64,000 bases of DNA from Otatea glauca (lineage: Eukaryota > Streptophyta > Magnoliopsida > Poales > Poaceae): assembly GCA_036346275.1 (NCBI GenBank), contig JAYEVK010000156.1:62001-126000 (forward strand). Reading direction: 5' to 3'. Below are positions 11,166 to 22,343 of this stretch, piece by piece (within the stretch, counting starts at the first letter, position 1; each line of letters begins with the position of its first letter). Both the position numbers and the translations under genes were made by a program. The notes below the pieces were generated by a model that searched no databases, was not told the origin of the DNA, and saw only the letters and a program-made list of their open reading frames with translations.

Positions 11166-12210
11166 GAAGTGTGGCCGATCGAATAAAATGGTCTTGGCTT
11201 TTAAGGGCAAAAACCCTAAGAGCAATTGGTTGAGAGCTCTCCACGTACATCAGGCACATACCAAGCAAAAATACTTCTCAAGCCAATTCTGAATCCAGGT
11301 AAACAATTTGACCTAACAAACTTCCTAGATATTTCTTCGCAGCCATCACTTTCTCCTTCTGTACAAATTGCTGAAGTCTTGACCGATCTACCAGCTACAG
11401 AGACCAATCTTCTACCGCCGCCATCACAGCCAACACCTCAGGCTGTCGACACTGCTATGTATCCGTCCGACAAGCCAGTTGAATCCCCTACCAACATGTT
11501 AGGGTTCGACCTATCGGACTTAGAAGATGAGCTGAAATTGGACACAGGGTCTTTTCCTGAGACAATCCAAAAAATTATTTCTGCATCTAAAGACGCATCG
11601 GCCATAGTAGTGTTGGCTCTAAACACCAAAGAAAAACTCAAGCACCTCCTCAAGCTGCTTCACACTCCATCGGCCTCACTCCTAAAAAATTCACAACCGA
11701 TATGTAAGGCGATGAATGCAGTCAAGACTAAGTAGTCTAGAGGAAGCCTTGCTTGATGTTTGCTTTTTAAACAACAAGAAAGAATCAGTCCAAACCGCTA
11801 AAGCAAGAATAGAGCAACGGTCAGCTCAACAGAAGGATAAAAAACTCCTTAACAAATTGGTAGCCGATGCTAAGGCAAAGAAGGAAAAATAAGATGAGGC
11901 CATAAAGGAGCTTAAGGATATCAAATTGTCCTATGTGAACTTAGAATCGTCCAAGAAATCACTGGAGGAAGAACTGATCAAGGTAAATGCCCATCTCGCC
12001 GATGCTCAAAAGCATATTGCAGATGGTGCATCAGCTCTCAAGGCTCAAAAGATCTCCATCGCCTCATCGATTGAAGCTACCAAAAAACAATTAGCTAAGA
12101 TTGCCCCTATGCCTGGTAGCTAGGAAGCCAACCAGAAGATTCTTGATGATATTAAAGGAACTATTGCAAAAGTTGTGGCCACTGTGTTTGGACTTGTCCA
12201 GGATATCTAG
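11166..12210 (+). pseudogene. Antisense ORF of the Tat element (coiled-coil protein), broken
   Basis: Plus-strand coding segments run 11226-11735 (169 residues, with MLGFDLSDLEDELKLDTGSF), then in other registers through KARIEQRSAQQKDKKLLNKL and ELKDIKLSYVNLESSKKSLE to a stop near 12210. The second half is rich in Lys, Glu, Ala and Leu with heptad-like spacing, so a coiled coil is likely. In-frame stops near 11734 and 11890 and at 12121 break it. It is antisense to the gypsy pol and lies after integrase, like the Tat antisense ORFs that carry plant-mobile-domain proteins. I see no domain clear enough to name it. Confidence 0.55.
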
Positions 12211-12480
12211 TGCATGCAAACTTATCGGCCTTCAATGCTTTATTACTGAACAATCTATAACTAGTTGCTTCTGGAAACAATGTTCCTTGAATGTTTGTAA
12301 CGGGCTTGATCTTAATACTTTTTTGGATGTTCTGTAAAATACCTATAATCGCCTATTTAATCTATTATTTTCTAATGTTTTAAGTTTCTATTTCTCTTCA
12401 TGCCAAATATGATTTTTTTATCATCGGCCGTAATGCTTATTATTACATCTCAAAGCTAGAATTAACTAAAATGAGTTAAT
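12211..12480 (-). other. Non-coding spacer between integrase and antisense ORF
   Basis: About 270 bp, AT-rich, between the convergent stop codons of integrase (minus) and the antisense ORF (plus). Nothing else is seen in it. Confidence 0.5.
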
Positions 12481-13681
12481 TTAGCTTTCAAAACTAATAG
12501 TCATCTCTAGCCGATTATGATCCAACCCAAATACATGATATTTCTTCAAGTATTTACCGTTGATTACTTTAGGAAATACCACCCCTTCCAGTGTCTCTAG
12601 AATATAAGAGTTACCACCCACAAACCGATGAATCTTATATGGTCCCTCCCAAGTCAGAGACCACTTGCCAAATTGATTATCCCTAGAGCCAACAGGCAAT
12701 ATAGTTTTCCAGACTAGATCAGTTTCATGAAACAATTTGGGCAACACTTTTTTATTATAAGCCCTTACAACTCTTGCCTTATTTTTCTTTAGCCAATCCA
12801 ATGTATGCAGTCGAAATTCTACCAAATCATCCAAATTATTAGTCATTAAATCCTTATAACCTTGAGCCGACAACCCATTCTGCCTGGCTATTCTGATCGA
12901 GTCAATATTGATTTTCAATGGTAACACAGCCTCTTTTCCATAAACCAGATGATAAGGAGACAGCTTTTTTACATCATGGCAAGCAATCCGATATGCCCAC
13001 AAAGATTTTGACAATGTCTCGTGCCAATTTTTGGGTTTTTCCTCAATTTTTCTTTTGATCAACTTGATCATTTTTTATTTGACGACTCGGCCTGACCATT
13101 GGCTTGTGCATAATAAGGTGACGAGTACAATAGTTTTATCCCTAAACTTTGAGCAAAACCTTGAAATTCATCAGATATAAACATAGTGCCTTGATCTGTC
13201 ATAATAGTTTGAAGAATTCCAAACCGATGAACAATGTGTTTCATAACTAATCCAACAACCTCAATAGAAGTAACTTTTTTCAAAGGTATCACCTCAACCC
13301 ATTTAGAAAAATAATCAGTTGCCGCCAAAATATATTACGGCCTTTAAACGACACGGAGAATATATGTCTGATTACATCTATCCCCCATCCTCTAAACGGC
13401 CAAGGCTTGATAATTGGATGCAAAGCCGATGCTTGAGCTAGTTGTAAATTGCCAAATTTTTGACAATCTTGGCCTCCTTTGTAGTATTTAAAATAATCTT
13501 CCAACATTGTCAGCCAAAAATACCCAGTACGCCTCAGCAACCATTTCATTTTGTGAGCCGATTGATGTGTTCCACATATACCTTCATGCACTCCTCCGAT
13601 GGCGACTTTGTCTTCCTCCATCCCAAGACATCTTAATAACAAACCCTCCAATGTCCGATAATAGAGTGTATCATCAAGCAA
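12481..13681 (-). pseudogene. Gypsy integrase
   Basis: Three overlapping minus-strand reading segments (13681-13289, 13328-13068, 13071-12481) make up an integrase. The N-terminal HHCC region is seen as VHEGICGTHQSAHK and GGQDCQKFG; the second Cys of the usual CxxC is present while the first is altered to a GQDC context. The catalytic core has Asp in GIDVI, Asp in IMTDQGTMF and Glu in NGQAESSNKK, the D,D-35-E arrangement. The C-terminal part includes SPYHLVYGKEAVLPLKI and WEGPYKIHRFVGGNSYILE. It would insert the cDNA into chromosomes. Frameshifts between the segments make it non-functional. Confidence 0.85.
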
Positions 13682-13861
13682 AACATATTTCAGGGCTTAT
13701 CTCTTTATTTTTCGATCTGTAGGTTGTGATGGATCAGACAAATAGCCAATTAACTTCGTCCTCCAATCAGCTATATTGACACACATTATCTCAGCGTGTA
13801 AGACTGTTTTATCTATCGGCTTATAATACCTTATATGGCCAAACATCTTATAGCCCAATGC

Positions 13862-14398
13862 TTATTGAGCTAAATCATTGGCCTTTGTGTTCATCACACA
13901 AGAGACAAAATAAATTACAAAAGAACTAAATGAGCCGATAAGGTTAAGGCATTCATCCAAGTATCGGATTAAAATTTCATCATAACAATTATACTCTCCT
14001 CTAACTTGTTGGACTACCAACAAAGAATCACCATAAACCTCAACAAAGTCGACTCCAATATTGTCAAGCAACTGTAGGCCTTTAAGTAATTCTTCATATT
14101 CGGCTTGATTATTAGAACATTTACAATTTAACCTGATTGCAAACTCAAAACTTTACCCTTTCGGTGGAATTAAAACTATCTCGATACCAACACCTTCTCG
14201 GCATACTGTCCCATTAAAAAATAATTGCCAAGGGGCAACAAATATTAAATCGGTATTTATATCGGTTTCATGCATTGCTAAAAAATCGACAATTGCTTGA
14301 CCTTTAATGGCTTTGGCAGATTCATATGCTAAGTCGAACTCGATGAGCATATATGCCCATTTACCAAGTCGACCTCGTAAGATTGGAGCGGATAACAT
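13862..14398 (-). pseudogene. Gypsy RNase H and tether region
   Basis: Minus-strand segments 14398-14153 and 14071-13862 contain LAYESAKAIKGQAIVDFLA and then GVDFVEVYGDSLLVVQQVRG, typical of the Tat-lineage second RNase H-like domain between RT and integrase. Stops and a frame change separate the parts. Confidence 0.7.
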
Positions 14399-14401
14399 AT
14401 A

Positions 14402-15045
14402 TTATATAACATCAGTTTTACAAACAACTTTACAAGCTGATGCTAAAATATAATATCTTAACTTTGTGCAAGCAAAATATAATGACAAGTAAAGTTTTTC
14501 TACAAAAGGGTACTTGGTTTCTACATCGATTAACCACCGGCTTAAGTAGAAAGTAACTCGCTCTTTACCATCGATCTCCTGTGCTAAAATAGCTCCAATT
14601 GTCGCCTTCTTAGCCTATATATATAATTTAAATGGTATATCTTTCTGAGGCGTAGCTAAAACTGGAGATTTAGACAAATACTCCTTTATGTTCTCAAAAG
14701 CCTTCTATCGGTCGGCTCCCCAAACAAATTCTTGCTTTTATTTTAGCTTCAATAATAGGGCAAATGAAGCCAGACAAATTTGAGATAAAATGCCGTAAAT
14801 AATTGATTTTTTCGATCAACTTCTGCAAATCATTTTTGTAGGCTGGTGGGTTAGTATCGGCTATAACTTTGATCCTTTCTTGATTGACTTCAATCCCTCC
14901 TTCGTGGATCATAAAGCCTTTACTAGCCGATACACGAAAAGCACACTTGTATGGATTCATCTTAAGCCTTGTGCCCTTGTCTTCTTTAACACCGTTTCCA
15001 AATCAGCTAGATGTTGATAATTTTCCTTAGATTTCACAACAACAT
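14402..15045 (-). pseudogene. Gypsy reverse transcriptase, C-terminal part (downstream of the insertion)
   Basis: The minus strand continues the RT exactly from the insertion point at 15045: Lys/Glu-rich linker, then MNPYKCAFRVSASKGFMIHE and INYLRHFISNLSG, the thumb and connection regions. Together with 17995-18589 it forms one RT interrupted directly after the YIDD catalytic motif. Further stops are present. Confidence 0.8.
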
Positions 15046-15550
15046 TGTCGACTTTTGTAGTCGGCAATAAATTTATGGGGTAGGCGCTAGATCTCAAACT
15101 CGAAGGTCACATAAGACAAGGGGTTTAGACAGGTTCAGGCTCTCGCTGAGGAGATAAAACCCTAGTCCTGTGTGCTGGGATTATGCAGATCTCTTGGATC
15201 TAAGATTGCTCAAAGCGTAATATGATTTGGGCGATATGAGGTGTGCTATGCTCTATGGCTTGATTGCTCTATGCTTGGATGATCGGATCCCTATGTTGTT
15301 ACCCACCCTCTCCCTTATATAGCGGGGGTGGGGCGGCTTACAGAGTCCTGATCGGTTAAGAGATTCCGATCGGTTACAAGATTCTAGTCGGTTATAGGAT
15401 AGAGTTTACATCTTTATCTATCCTATTAACGACTCGGATTACAACCGTATCTATCATATCTAAATATAAGTTCAACTTCCTTTAGGATATGTCCCCTTGC
15501 ACACGGCAGCGGGGCCTGTCATGAGGGTACCCGGGTTCTTATATTCCACA
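15046..15550 (-). repeat. 3' LTR of the nested non-autonomous element
   Basis: 505 bp, ends TGTCGACTTT and TATTCCACA. It aligns along its whole length with the right LTR with about 20 single-base differences by eye, and lacks a 37-bp segment present there. The missing segment is bounded by GGGCCTG direct repeats in the other LTR. Confidence 0.9.
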
Positions 15551-16479
15551 GTAGCCCCCGAGTCCTTTGCGATCGAGTTGCCGCCTTCCTGGTTGCAGCC
15601 CAACTGAGTCATGCTTCACGCCGAGTGCTTCCAGTTCTTGATGCAGCTTCCCGACTAGTTTTCCTTTACAGCCGAGTGCCCTGTTGTAGGCAAAGAGATC
15701 GTGAAGGACTCAATAGAGCTCCACGCGTTAAACTTTCCGAGTAGTTCCTAGCCCCATTATTGGAATTCAGGTAGTCGGCTCATCTTGGGACATACTGTAT
15801 CCCAAACGATATGCAGAAGTCAAAACGCTTTTCCTGCTCAAGGAAAAATTCAGCGCCACTCCCTTTAAATTCATTAAATCGCCGAAGTTCTTGATGTAAA
15901 TCGTTGAGCGTTAGCTCACACACGTCGCATCCAAATTTAGTAGCCCTGAAATCATGTATATGCAGAACTTAGGCAATGTAAAAACAATTCACTCGGATGT
16001 GATGTCCGACTGGTGTATATATAATTTTAGAGTTTTTTACTCTTTTTCCTTATTGATTTTAAATTCATTCGAGTGGTTTGACTCTTTTTGTTTAAGCACT
16101 CTGCCCGACTAGTCTAGCCCCCGAGCGTTGGGAGTCGGCTCATGGCTCTTTTTCCCAGGCACGTGTTTTGGGTGACTAAAGTTCGCCGTTCATGGGGTCA
16201 GAGCTTCACAACTCAGAGTTATCGCACTCGGATTCACTTGCAATCGTTAAGCAAAAGAAGAAAAATACAACTCAAAAAAAGATGTGCGCATGCGCACACT
16301 ATTAGGTGTAGCCCCCGACTTACTACTTAGTTAGGGGTCAACTAAGTAGCAAGTCAGAAAAGTCAACAATTTTATTTATAACGACATAATTGAGTAAAAA
16401 GCGACTTAGCTGCTTTATGCTCCATATGTTGCTGACGATCATGCCATCTTTGCTTGTGGCGCAGGCGTAGGCTTGTAGA
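15551..16479 (-). other. Internal non-coding region of the nested element
   Basis: About 930 bp between the polypurine tract and the minisatellite. No ORF longer than about 60 codons looks real. No known domain is seen. Confidence 0.5.
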
Positions 16480-16873
16480 TGAGTTGTAGGCAGCGCTCGG
16501 GGCGCAGGCGTGGCTCGTGGCCGTGCCGAAGGTGGTGCTCGGGGCGCAGGTGTGGCTCGTAGCCGTGCCGAAGGTGGCGCTCAGGGCACAGGCGTGGGCT
16601 CATGGACGTGCCGAAGGTGGCGCTCGGGGCGCAGGCGTGGGCTCATGGCCGTGCCGAAGGTGGCGCTCGGGGCGCAGGCGTAGGCTCGTGGCCATGCCGA
16701 AGGTGGTGCTCGGGGCGCAGGCGTGGCTCGTGGCCGTGCCAAAGGTGGCGCTCGGGGCGTGGGCGTAGGCTCATGGCCGTGCCGAAGGTGGCGCTCGGGG
16801 CGCGAGCGTAGGCTCGTGGTCGTGCCGAAGGTGGCGCTCGGGGCGCAGGCGTAGGCTCGTGGCCTTACCGAAA
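16480..16873. repeat. GC-rich minisatellite, 42/43-bp unit, about 9 copies
   Basis: The motif GTGCCGAAGGTGG recurs at 16523, 16565, 16608, 16651, 16694 (variant), 16736, 16779, 16822 and in decayed form near 16864. Spacing is 42 or 43. The unit also has GCTCGGGGCGCAGGCGT. GC content is far above the surrounding DNA. Because 43 is not a multiple of 3, the reading frame drifts between copies and no single protein repeat is maintained. Confidence 0.9.
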
Positions 16874-17403
16874 GCCGCGTGGGAGCGCGAGTGCGCTTCA
16901 CCTACCGGCTTTTCCTGATTTTGCTGAATTGCGGCCACCGTCACCATGGCCTTGATCTGGGCCACGATCGGGGCCGCCGGGCTATCCGATGCAATCATCG
17001 GGTCCAGTTTGTTGAGAAGCGTCTTGGAGGCGACGATGTTCTGCATTGGCGTGTGGAAGACGGCTTGATCTCCCAACCTGGATTACAGGATGTCCTTACC
17101 CTTACGAAGACGATCTTCCCCCGCAGCTTCTTGTTCTTCTTGTTGGCGTTGGAGATCGGTCTTCTGCTCTTCTATCGCGAAGACGCCACGAAGATCGCAG
17201 CAATTCCTCGCGACGCCGACTGGTTTGCCGGCCAAGTCAAAGTGACATACCTGAAATGAGTCGGCCTGATCTTTACCAGATTGGATCTGGTTCAAGTCTA
17301 GGCAGACAAGTTCTCCGCGTGCATCTGCGACAAAGTCCAGGCTCTCGAAGAGGAAAGCCTGGCCGGAGATGAAGGTGGTGGTGATTCCGCCGATCGCTGC
17401 CAT
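16874..17403 (-). pseudogene. Gag-like leader ORF of the nested element
   Basis: From an ATG at 17403 the minus strand reads MAAIGGITTTFISGQAFLFE and so on for 106 codons to a TAA at 17083-17085. In the same frame it then reads LGDQAVFHTPMQNIVASKTL and SDSPAAPIVAQIKAMVTVAA before entering the minisatellite. The AVFHTPMQN stretch resembles the start of Gag in Tat-type elements. The first ORF is not one I can name. The stop and the repeat expansion probably end its coding role. Confidence 0.5.
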
Positions 17404-17452
17404 CGAGTCTGTAGGAAAAGATTATAGCGCTGCCCCTACCTGGCGCGCCAAC

Positions 17453-17994
17453 TGTTGACTTTTGTAGTTGGCAATAAATTTATGGGGTAGGCGCTAGATC
17501 TCAAACTCGAAGGTCACACAAGACAAGGGGTTTAGACAGGTTCAGGCTCTCGCGGAGGAGATAATACCCTAGTCTGTGTGCTGGGATTATGCAGATCTCT
17601 TGAATCTAAGATTGCTCAAAGCGCAATATGCTCTGGGCGATATGAGGTGTGCTATGCTCTATGGCTTGATTGCTCTATGCTTGGATGATCGGATCCCTAT
17701 GTTGTTACCCGCCCTCTCCCTTATATAGCGGAGGTGGGGCGGCTTACAGAGTCCTGATCGGTTAAGAGATTTCGATCGGTTACAAGATTCTAGTCGGTTA
17801 CAGGATAGAGTTTACATCTTTATCTACCCTATTAACGACTCGGATTACAACCGTATCTATCATATCTAAATATAAGTTCAATTTCCTTTAGGATATGTCC
17901 CCTTGCGCACGGCAGCGGGGCCTGACGCGGGGAGTATCTTCTGGGCCTCCATCTTGGGCCTGTCATGAGGGTACCCGGGTTCTTATATTCCACA
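17453..17994 (-). repeat. 5' LTR of the nested non-autonomous element
   Basis: 542 bp. The PBS on the minus strand follows directly at 17452-17431. It includes a 37-bp segment absent from the partner LTR. Confidence 0.9.
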
Positions 17995-18589
17995 AACATC
18001 GTCAATATAGATCTCAACAATATGGCTAATTAACTCATGGAAAATCAAATTTATGGCATGCTGATATGTTGCACCAGCATTTTTCAAGTCAAAGGTCATG
18101 ACCACCCACTCAAACAAACCTAGGGCACCAGGGTACCTAAAAGCTGTCTTAGGTATATCGGCTTCGACCATAAATATTTGGTTATAGCTAGCGTTGCCAT
18201 CCAAAAAACTAATGATCTTATTTCTAGATGCACCGACGATAAGAATATCGGCTATAGGCATTAGATATTCATCTTTAGGTGTAGCTTTATTTAAATCTCT
18301 GAAATTGACACACACCCTTAGTTTACCGTTCTTTTTTTATTACGGGAACGATATTAGAAACCCACTCAGCATATCGACAAGGCCTGAAGAACTTGACATC
18401 CAATAATCTCTCAATTTCTTCTTTTATTTTATCATACATGGCCAGATTAAACTGTCTAGGGGACTGTTTAAACGGTCTATAACCTGATTTTATAGTTAGC
18501 TGATGTTCAACTAATTGTCGGCTTAAATCAGGCATTTCATGATACTCCCAAGCAAAACAATCTTTATAATTCATTAATAGTTCAACCAA
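17995..18589 (-). pseudogene. Gypsy reverse transcriptase, N-terminal part
   Basis: Minus-strand segments 18589-18323 and 18315-17995 contain YKDCFAWEYHEMPDLSR, EIERLLDVKFFRPCRYAEWV and CVNFRDLNKATPKDEYLMP, then a palm region ending in IYIDDV at the insertion site. Catalytic Asp pair YIDD is present. The two segments are in different frames near the IVPVIKKER / CVNFRDLN joint, a poly-T/A run, so a 1-2-base indel is likely. The protein would copy element RNA into DNA. Confidence 0.85.
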
Positions 18590-18915
18590 CTTTCCTTTGT
18601 ATTCTTTTGCTTAATTTGCACTAATAAAAATTGGCCTTTTCCGATAACCAACTCCTATGTCGACCTCATCCAGCAAATCAGTCGACGTAAACCCTTGGCT
18701 CAATTTCTCAATTTCTTGGAAATCTTCAATGACCTCACAGCTATCCGTTGCTTGCCGATAGCTTTGCATTTTGCCTTGTAAAGTTTTTATTGCCAATTTG
18801 GACTCTATCGGTGCTAAACTTTATCTGTCCGATCAAATATGCTCAGCCTTACGTTAATTGGAACAAACCCCATCCTGTTGACACAGACAAAATCATAGTC
18901 GTCCAGAGTTTTGCC
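18590..18915 (-). pseudogene. Pol linker between protease and RT
   Basis: Includes the minus ORF 18796-18611 (KTLQGKMQSYRQATDSCEVI). It is poorly conserved; no domain is recognised. Confidence 0.4.
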
Positions 18916-19418
18916 TCATATGCATTCTGCTCCATCATGTTGCCAATTTACGTCTGAATTGGCCATAGCAATATGAGCCGATGTGTCAACATGAATAACT
19001 TCCACTTTATCTCCGTTCCATTGGACTAGAATTTGGTGCATGATCGATGGAATACAGCAATTTGCATGAATCCAATCTCGTCCTAACAAGACACTGTAAT
19101 TTCCTTTAGCGTCGACTACGAAGAAAGTAGTCAGCAAAGTTTTGCTGCCGACTGTCAGTTCGTCACCATTACACCTTTTGCCTCAGTGGGATCTCCCGTG
19201 AAGTCATTTAAAATTATGTTAGTTTTAATAAGATCTTCATCGGACTTACCCAACTTTTTGCATGTAGTGTCAGGCATTAGGTTGACAGTTGCTCCTCCAT
19301 CGATGAGCATCCTGGAGATCAGCTTGCCATTAATATAACCCTTCAAGTATAATGGCTTTAAATGTTGATGATCTTCTTGTGGCTTTTCAAAAATCGCATC
19401 TTGTGCTCCTAAGCACAA
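18916..19418 (-). pseudogene. Gypsy aspartic protease
   Basis: Minus-strand segments 19418-19155 and 19137-18916. The active-site loop reads MLIDGGATVNLMP, the DGG(A) variant typical of Tat-lineage proteases rather than DTG/DSG. Later LLGRDWIHANCCIPSIMHQ is the conserved flap-side/C-terminal motif. The two parts join through a frameshift near 19140-19155. Confidence 0.85.
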
Positions 19419-19856
19419 CTAAGCAAAAGATTCTTTAGCCGACATGCTTCTTATCTTGAACTCGGCCTGCTAGGTAAACACCATATTGATGTCCATCAAA
19501 AGTGGGGAATCATCTCGAATTACAGGAGAATCTAAATCATCGACTGAGTCGAATTCATCCTCGATCGGCTCTTTTTTTCTCCACTCCTGTTTAGCAATCT
19601 TGATCGGCCAGAGCTTGTTAAAGGCTTCATCCCTTTGTTTTTCCTACTCAGCCTCCCTTATTTCCTAGGTCCTCAGGCGTTGTAGTCTTCTTCGTTGAGA
19701 TCGGCTTAACCTAGGAGGACACCATCTAGGCTTTTTGGCTCAATTGGCTATCGTATCTTTCCCGCCAGATCGACCTTAGCCGTAGAACTTGACCCCTCAT
19801 CCTACCGTTTTTGCTCTTGAATTGGCCTGGAAATCCTTCCGTTGATCAATCCCCTA

Positions 19857-22318
19857 TTAGTCTGTTTCCCCGATGGTCCTGTATCGGCTCGAATATCCTG
19901 TCCTTAGCCGACTATTGCTGCTAGTCACCTTAGCATGGGTAATGCTCCATTGAACAGGTGTGTGGTGACGGCAACATTGACCCCCTTTCCCAACAGAATT
20001 GCCAAAAAGGGCATCGTTGGTAGGCTCTTTCAAGGTTATCGGGCCGATACATATTATCTGGCCAACTAGCAGGATAACGCGGCCTATCACTTCTCATTTC
20101 ATATTTCTCCAATAACTGGGAAAAGGTTGGCTTCGACTTATGGTTCTTGAATTTCTCCCTTCACGGTCAGTTTCTATCTGAATAGAGCCGACCGTAATTT
20201 TTAGGTTTTCGTTGTCGTCATAGCCTGCTTGCAAATTAACTTGACACGTTACTCCCATAGCTGACGACAGATGTGTTTGATCCTTGAGTTTTGCCTCTTG
20301 CGTCGGTCCAGCCTTCTTCCCACAACAGTGGACCATATTGATCAGAAAAGGATCAACATCCACCTGCATAATCAACTCTTCTGCAAACATCAACCGGCCA
20401 TCTTCTATAGCCGATTGTATCTACTGATGAAAAATATTCCAATCGTTAGTATTATGAGAAAAAGAGTGATGCCACTTGCAATACATTTTTTTGGATCTCG
20501 TCAGCCAACGATAGAACATGTCCTCCAGGCAACCATATTTCTTTTCATGCAGTAGTAAATCAAAAATATGATTACACTTAGAGATATCAAAAGAATATTT
20601 TATTTCCGATATATTCTTGGTCAGCTTAAGCCACAAACAGACTAAAGACTTCTTGCTGCCTTTGACCCATTCGGCTATATTTATTTCAGCCTCATCGTCT
20701 TCAGATGAATCATTCAAATCATACTCAACGAGGTTAACTTTAGCATTTTCTTTATCTTTAGTTTTGAACTTATCCTTGAAGGCTCTATCGGTAAAACAAC
20801 CTTCTTGAACCGATACTCAATGCAAAAGATGATTTAAATCGGTGAACTCCTACCCACCGAATTTCTCCTTTAGTTGTGGAATTAACCCTTGAAAGGCTAA
20901 ATCGGCTAGTTGATTATTGAGTAGAGTAACGCTAAAGTACCGATTTCTTACTTCTCTAAACTTTTTAATGTAATCCGTGACCAACTCTCCAAACTTCTGT
21001 CAAATATAACTTAAATCTGAGATTCTAAGTTCAAAGCTTTCGTAGAAAATGTACTTATGAAATCGGTTTTCCAAATTGGCCCAAGAGATGACCTAGTTTG
21101 GGGGCAATGTTGTGAACCACGTAAAAGCAAAAACTGACAAATGTAGCGGGAATAATTTTACCCTCAATGCATCGGTCTGAGCTGCTTCACCGCATTGTGC
21201 GATGAAATGTCCGATATGCTATGAGGTAGTAGCAGAATTGTCTCCCGAAAATTTTGCAAAATCAGGGACCTTGAAGTTATTGAGGTAAGGTATCCGATCA
21301 ATGTAATCAAGGTATGGCTTCCGATAGCTAGTAACCTTTCCTTTCGGCTGTATGCCGAATTGGTCTCGTTATACAGCAAATATATGATCAACCCAATCGA
21401 CTGTCTGAGCCGATTGTGGTTGAGGAACTTGCCAATTAGGATCGTAATTGGTGTGCTGCCCCTGAGTGTCAGCTTGGGTTGATATGGTATAGGTGGGGCT
21501 TGCGGGTTATATAGGCGTTCATAGCCAACAGTAGACCTTCTGACTGTCGGCTCTAACAATAGAACAAAAGGCTTCGATTATGTCACAACCCTATATGGAG
21601 CCAGATTCCTTTGTGGGATCGGCTCATGATATTGTGGACGTACCTGAGGTTCTGTTGGTGGTGGAGCCAATTGTGGGAAGGTGTAAAATGGGGCGAACGG
21701 TGGTAAATTAGCCTAGGAGCCCAATTTAGCATCGTCGGTGTGCGCGTAATAATTTCGAATCGCACTTTTACTCGGATCCCATGGCAAAATCACTGCCGGC
21801 TGGGTCGGCATCAGATTCAAAGTCGGAACCGATGGATTAGGATCGTCTAATGGACCAGAACTCTATGTTTTTGCAGGTACGAAATAGACTGGATAATTTG
21901 GCAAAGCTTGCATCTGATCTAACAAATTTCCAACCGATGCTAACTCCTGAGCAATCGCTTTAACACTATTAGCATTCATTGGCCTAAGAGTTATTACCAA
22001 GGCCGACGACTGGTTGATCAAAGCATGATGCATATATTGATTAATCACAACAGATAATTTAGCTTGCGCAGGCATATATCGGCTTAGCGATGCATCAGCA
22101 GTCTCCGTGTCACCAAAATGATTGACCGTTGGCAGCACAGTTTTCTGAGTAATGCCACGTCGAGTCTTTTGATAACAATTCAACATCATCTCCTCAAGCA
22201 CTGCTTTTCGATCCTCAATTTTCTTGCGCTGTTCTAGTGTCAGATCATCCATTTTTGGGACAATTATAGCATCAGACAGGACATTAGATGATGGAATCGA
22301 CTTGCCGAAAGAAGACAT
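19857..22318 (-). pseudogene. Gypsy Gag (Tat type)
   Basis: Starts at an ATG at 22318 (MSSFGKSIPSSNVLSDAIIV), soon after the PBS region. Broken segments follow to about 19860. Recognisable parts include TDYIKKFREVRNRYFSV (retrotransposon Gag core, about 20970-20920) and MYCKWHHSFSHNTNDW near 20480, the atypical zinc-finger-like motif of Tat Gag proteins with its final Cys changed to Trp. A proline/aromatic-rich middle section covers about 21800-21160. Many stops and frameshifts are present. Confidence 0.75.
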
Positions 22319-22343
22319 TGTGTCCCACCGGGCATGCCAAAAG

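Larger units (their letters stand above)
15046..17994 (-). mobile_element. Non-autonomous LTR retrotransposon nested in the RT, TSD AACAT
   Basis: A 5-bp duplication AACAT at 15041-15045 and 17995-17999 marks the insertion. It has two LTRs (15046-15550 and 17453-17994). The PBS is GTTGGCGCGCCAGGTAGGGG on the minus strand next to the right LTR, and a GGGGGCTAC polypurine tract lies next to the left LTR, so it is minus oriented. The interior is only 1.9 kb and has no protease, RT or integrase. It carries a Gag-like reading frame and a 42/43-bp minisatellite. It must rely on enzymes of an autonomous relative. Confidence 0.9.

Noticed and set aside
16480..16873. Regular 42/43-bp repeats that could suggest a CRISPR array
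   Set aside because: Units are contiguous with no unique spacers, and the context is a plant retrotransposon; it is a minisatellite.
16581..16901. Arg/Pro-rich ORF of 106 codons on the minus strand
   Set aside because: It is a by-product of the GC-rich minisatellite; the frame drifts between units and both strands give similar ORFs.
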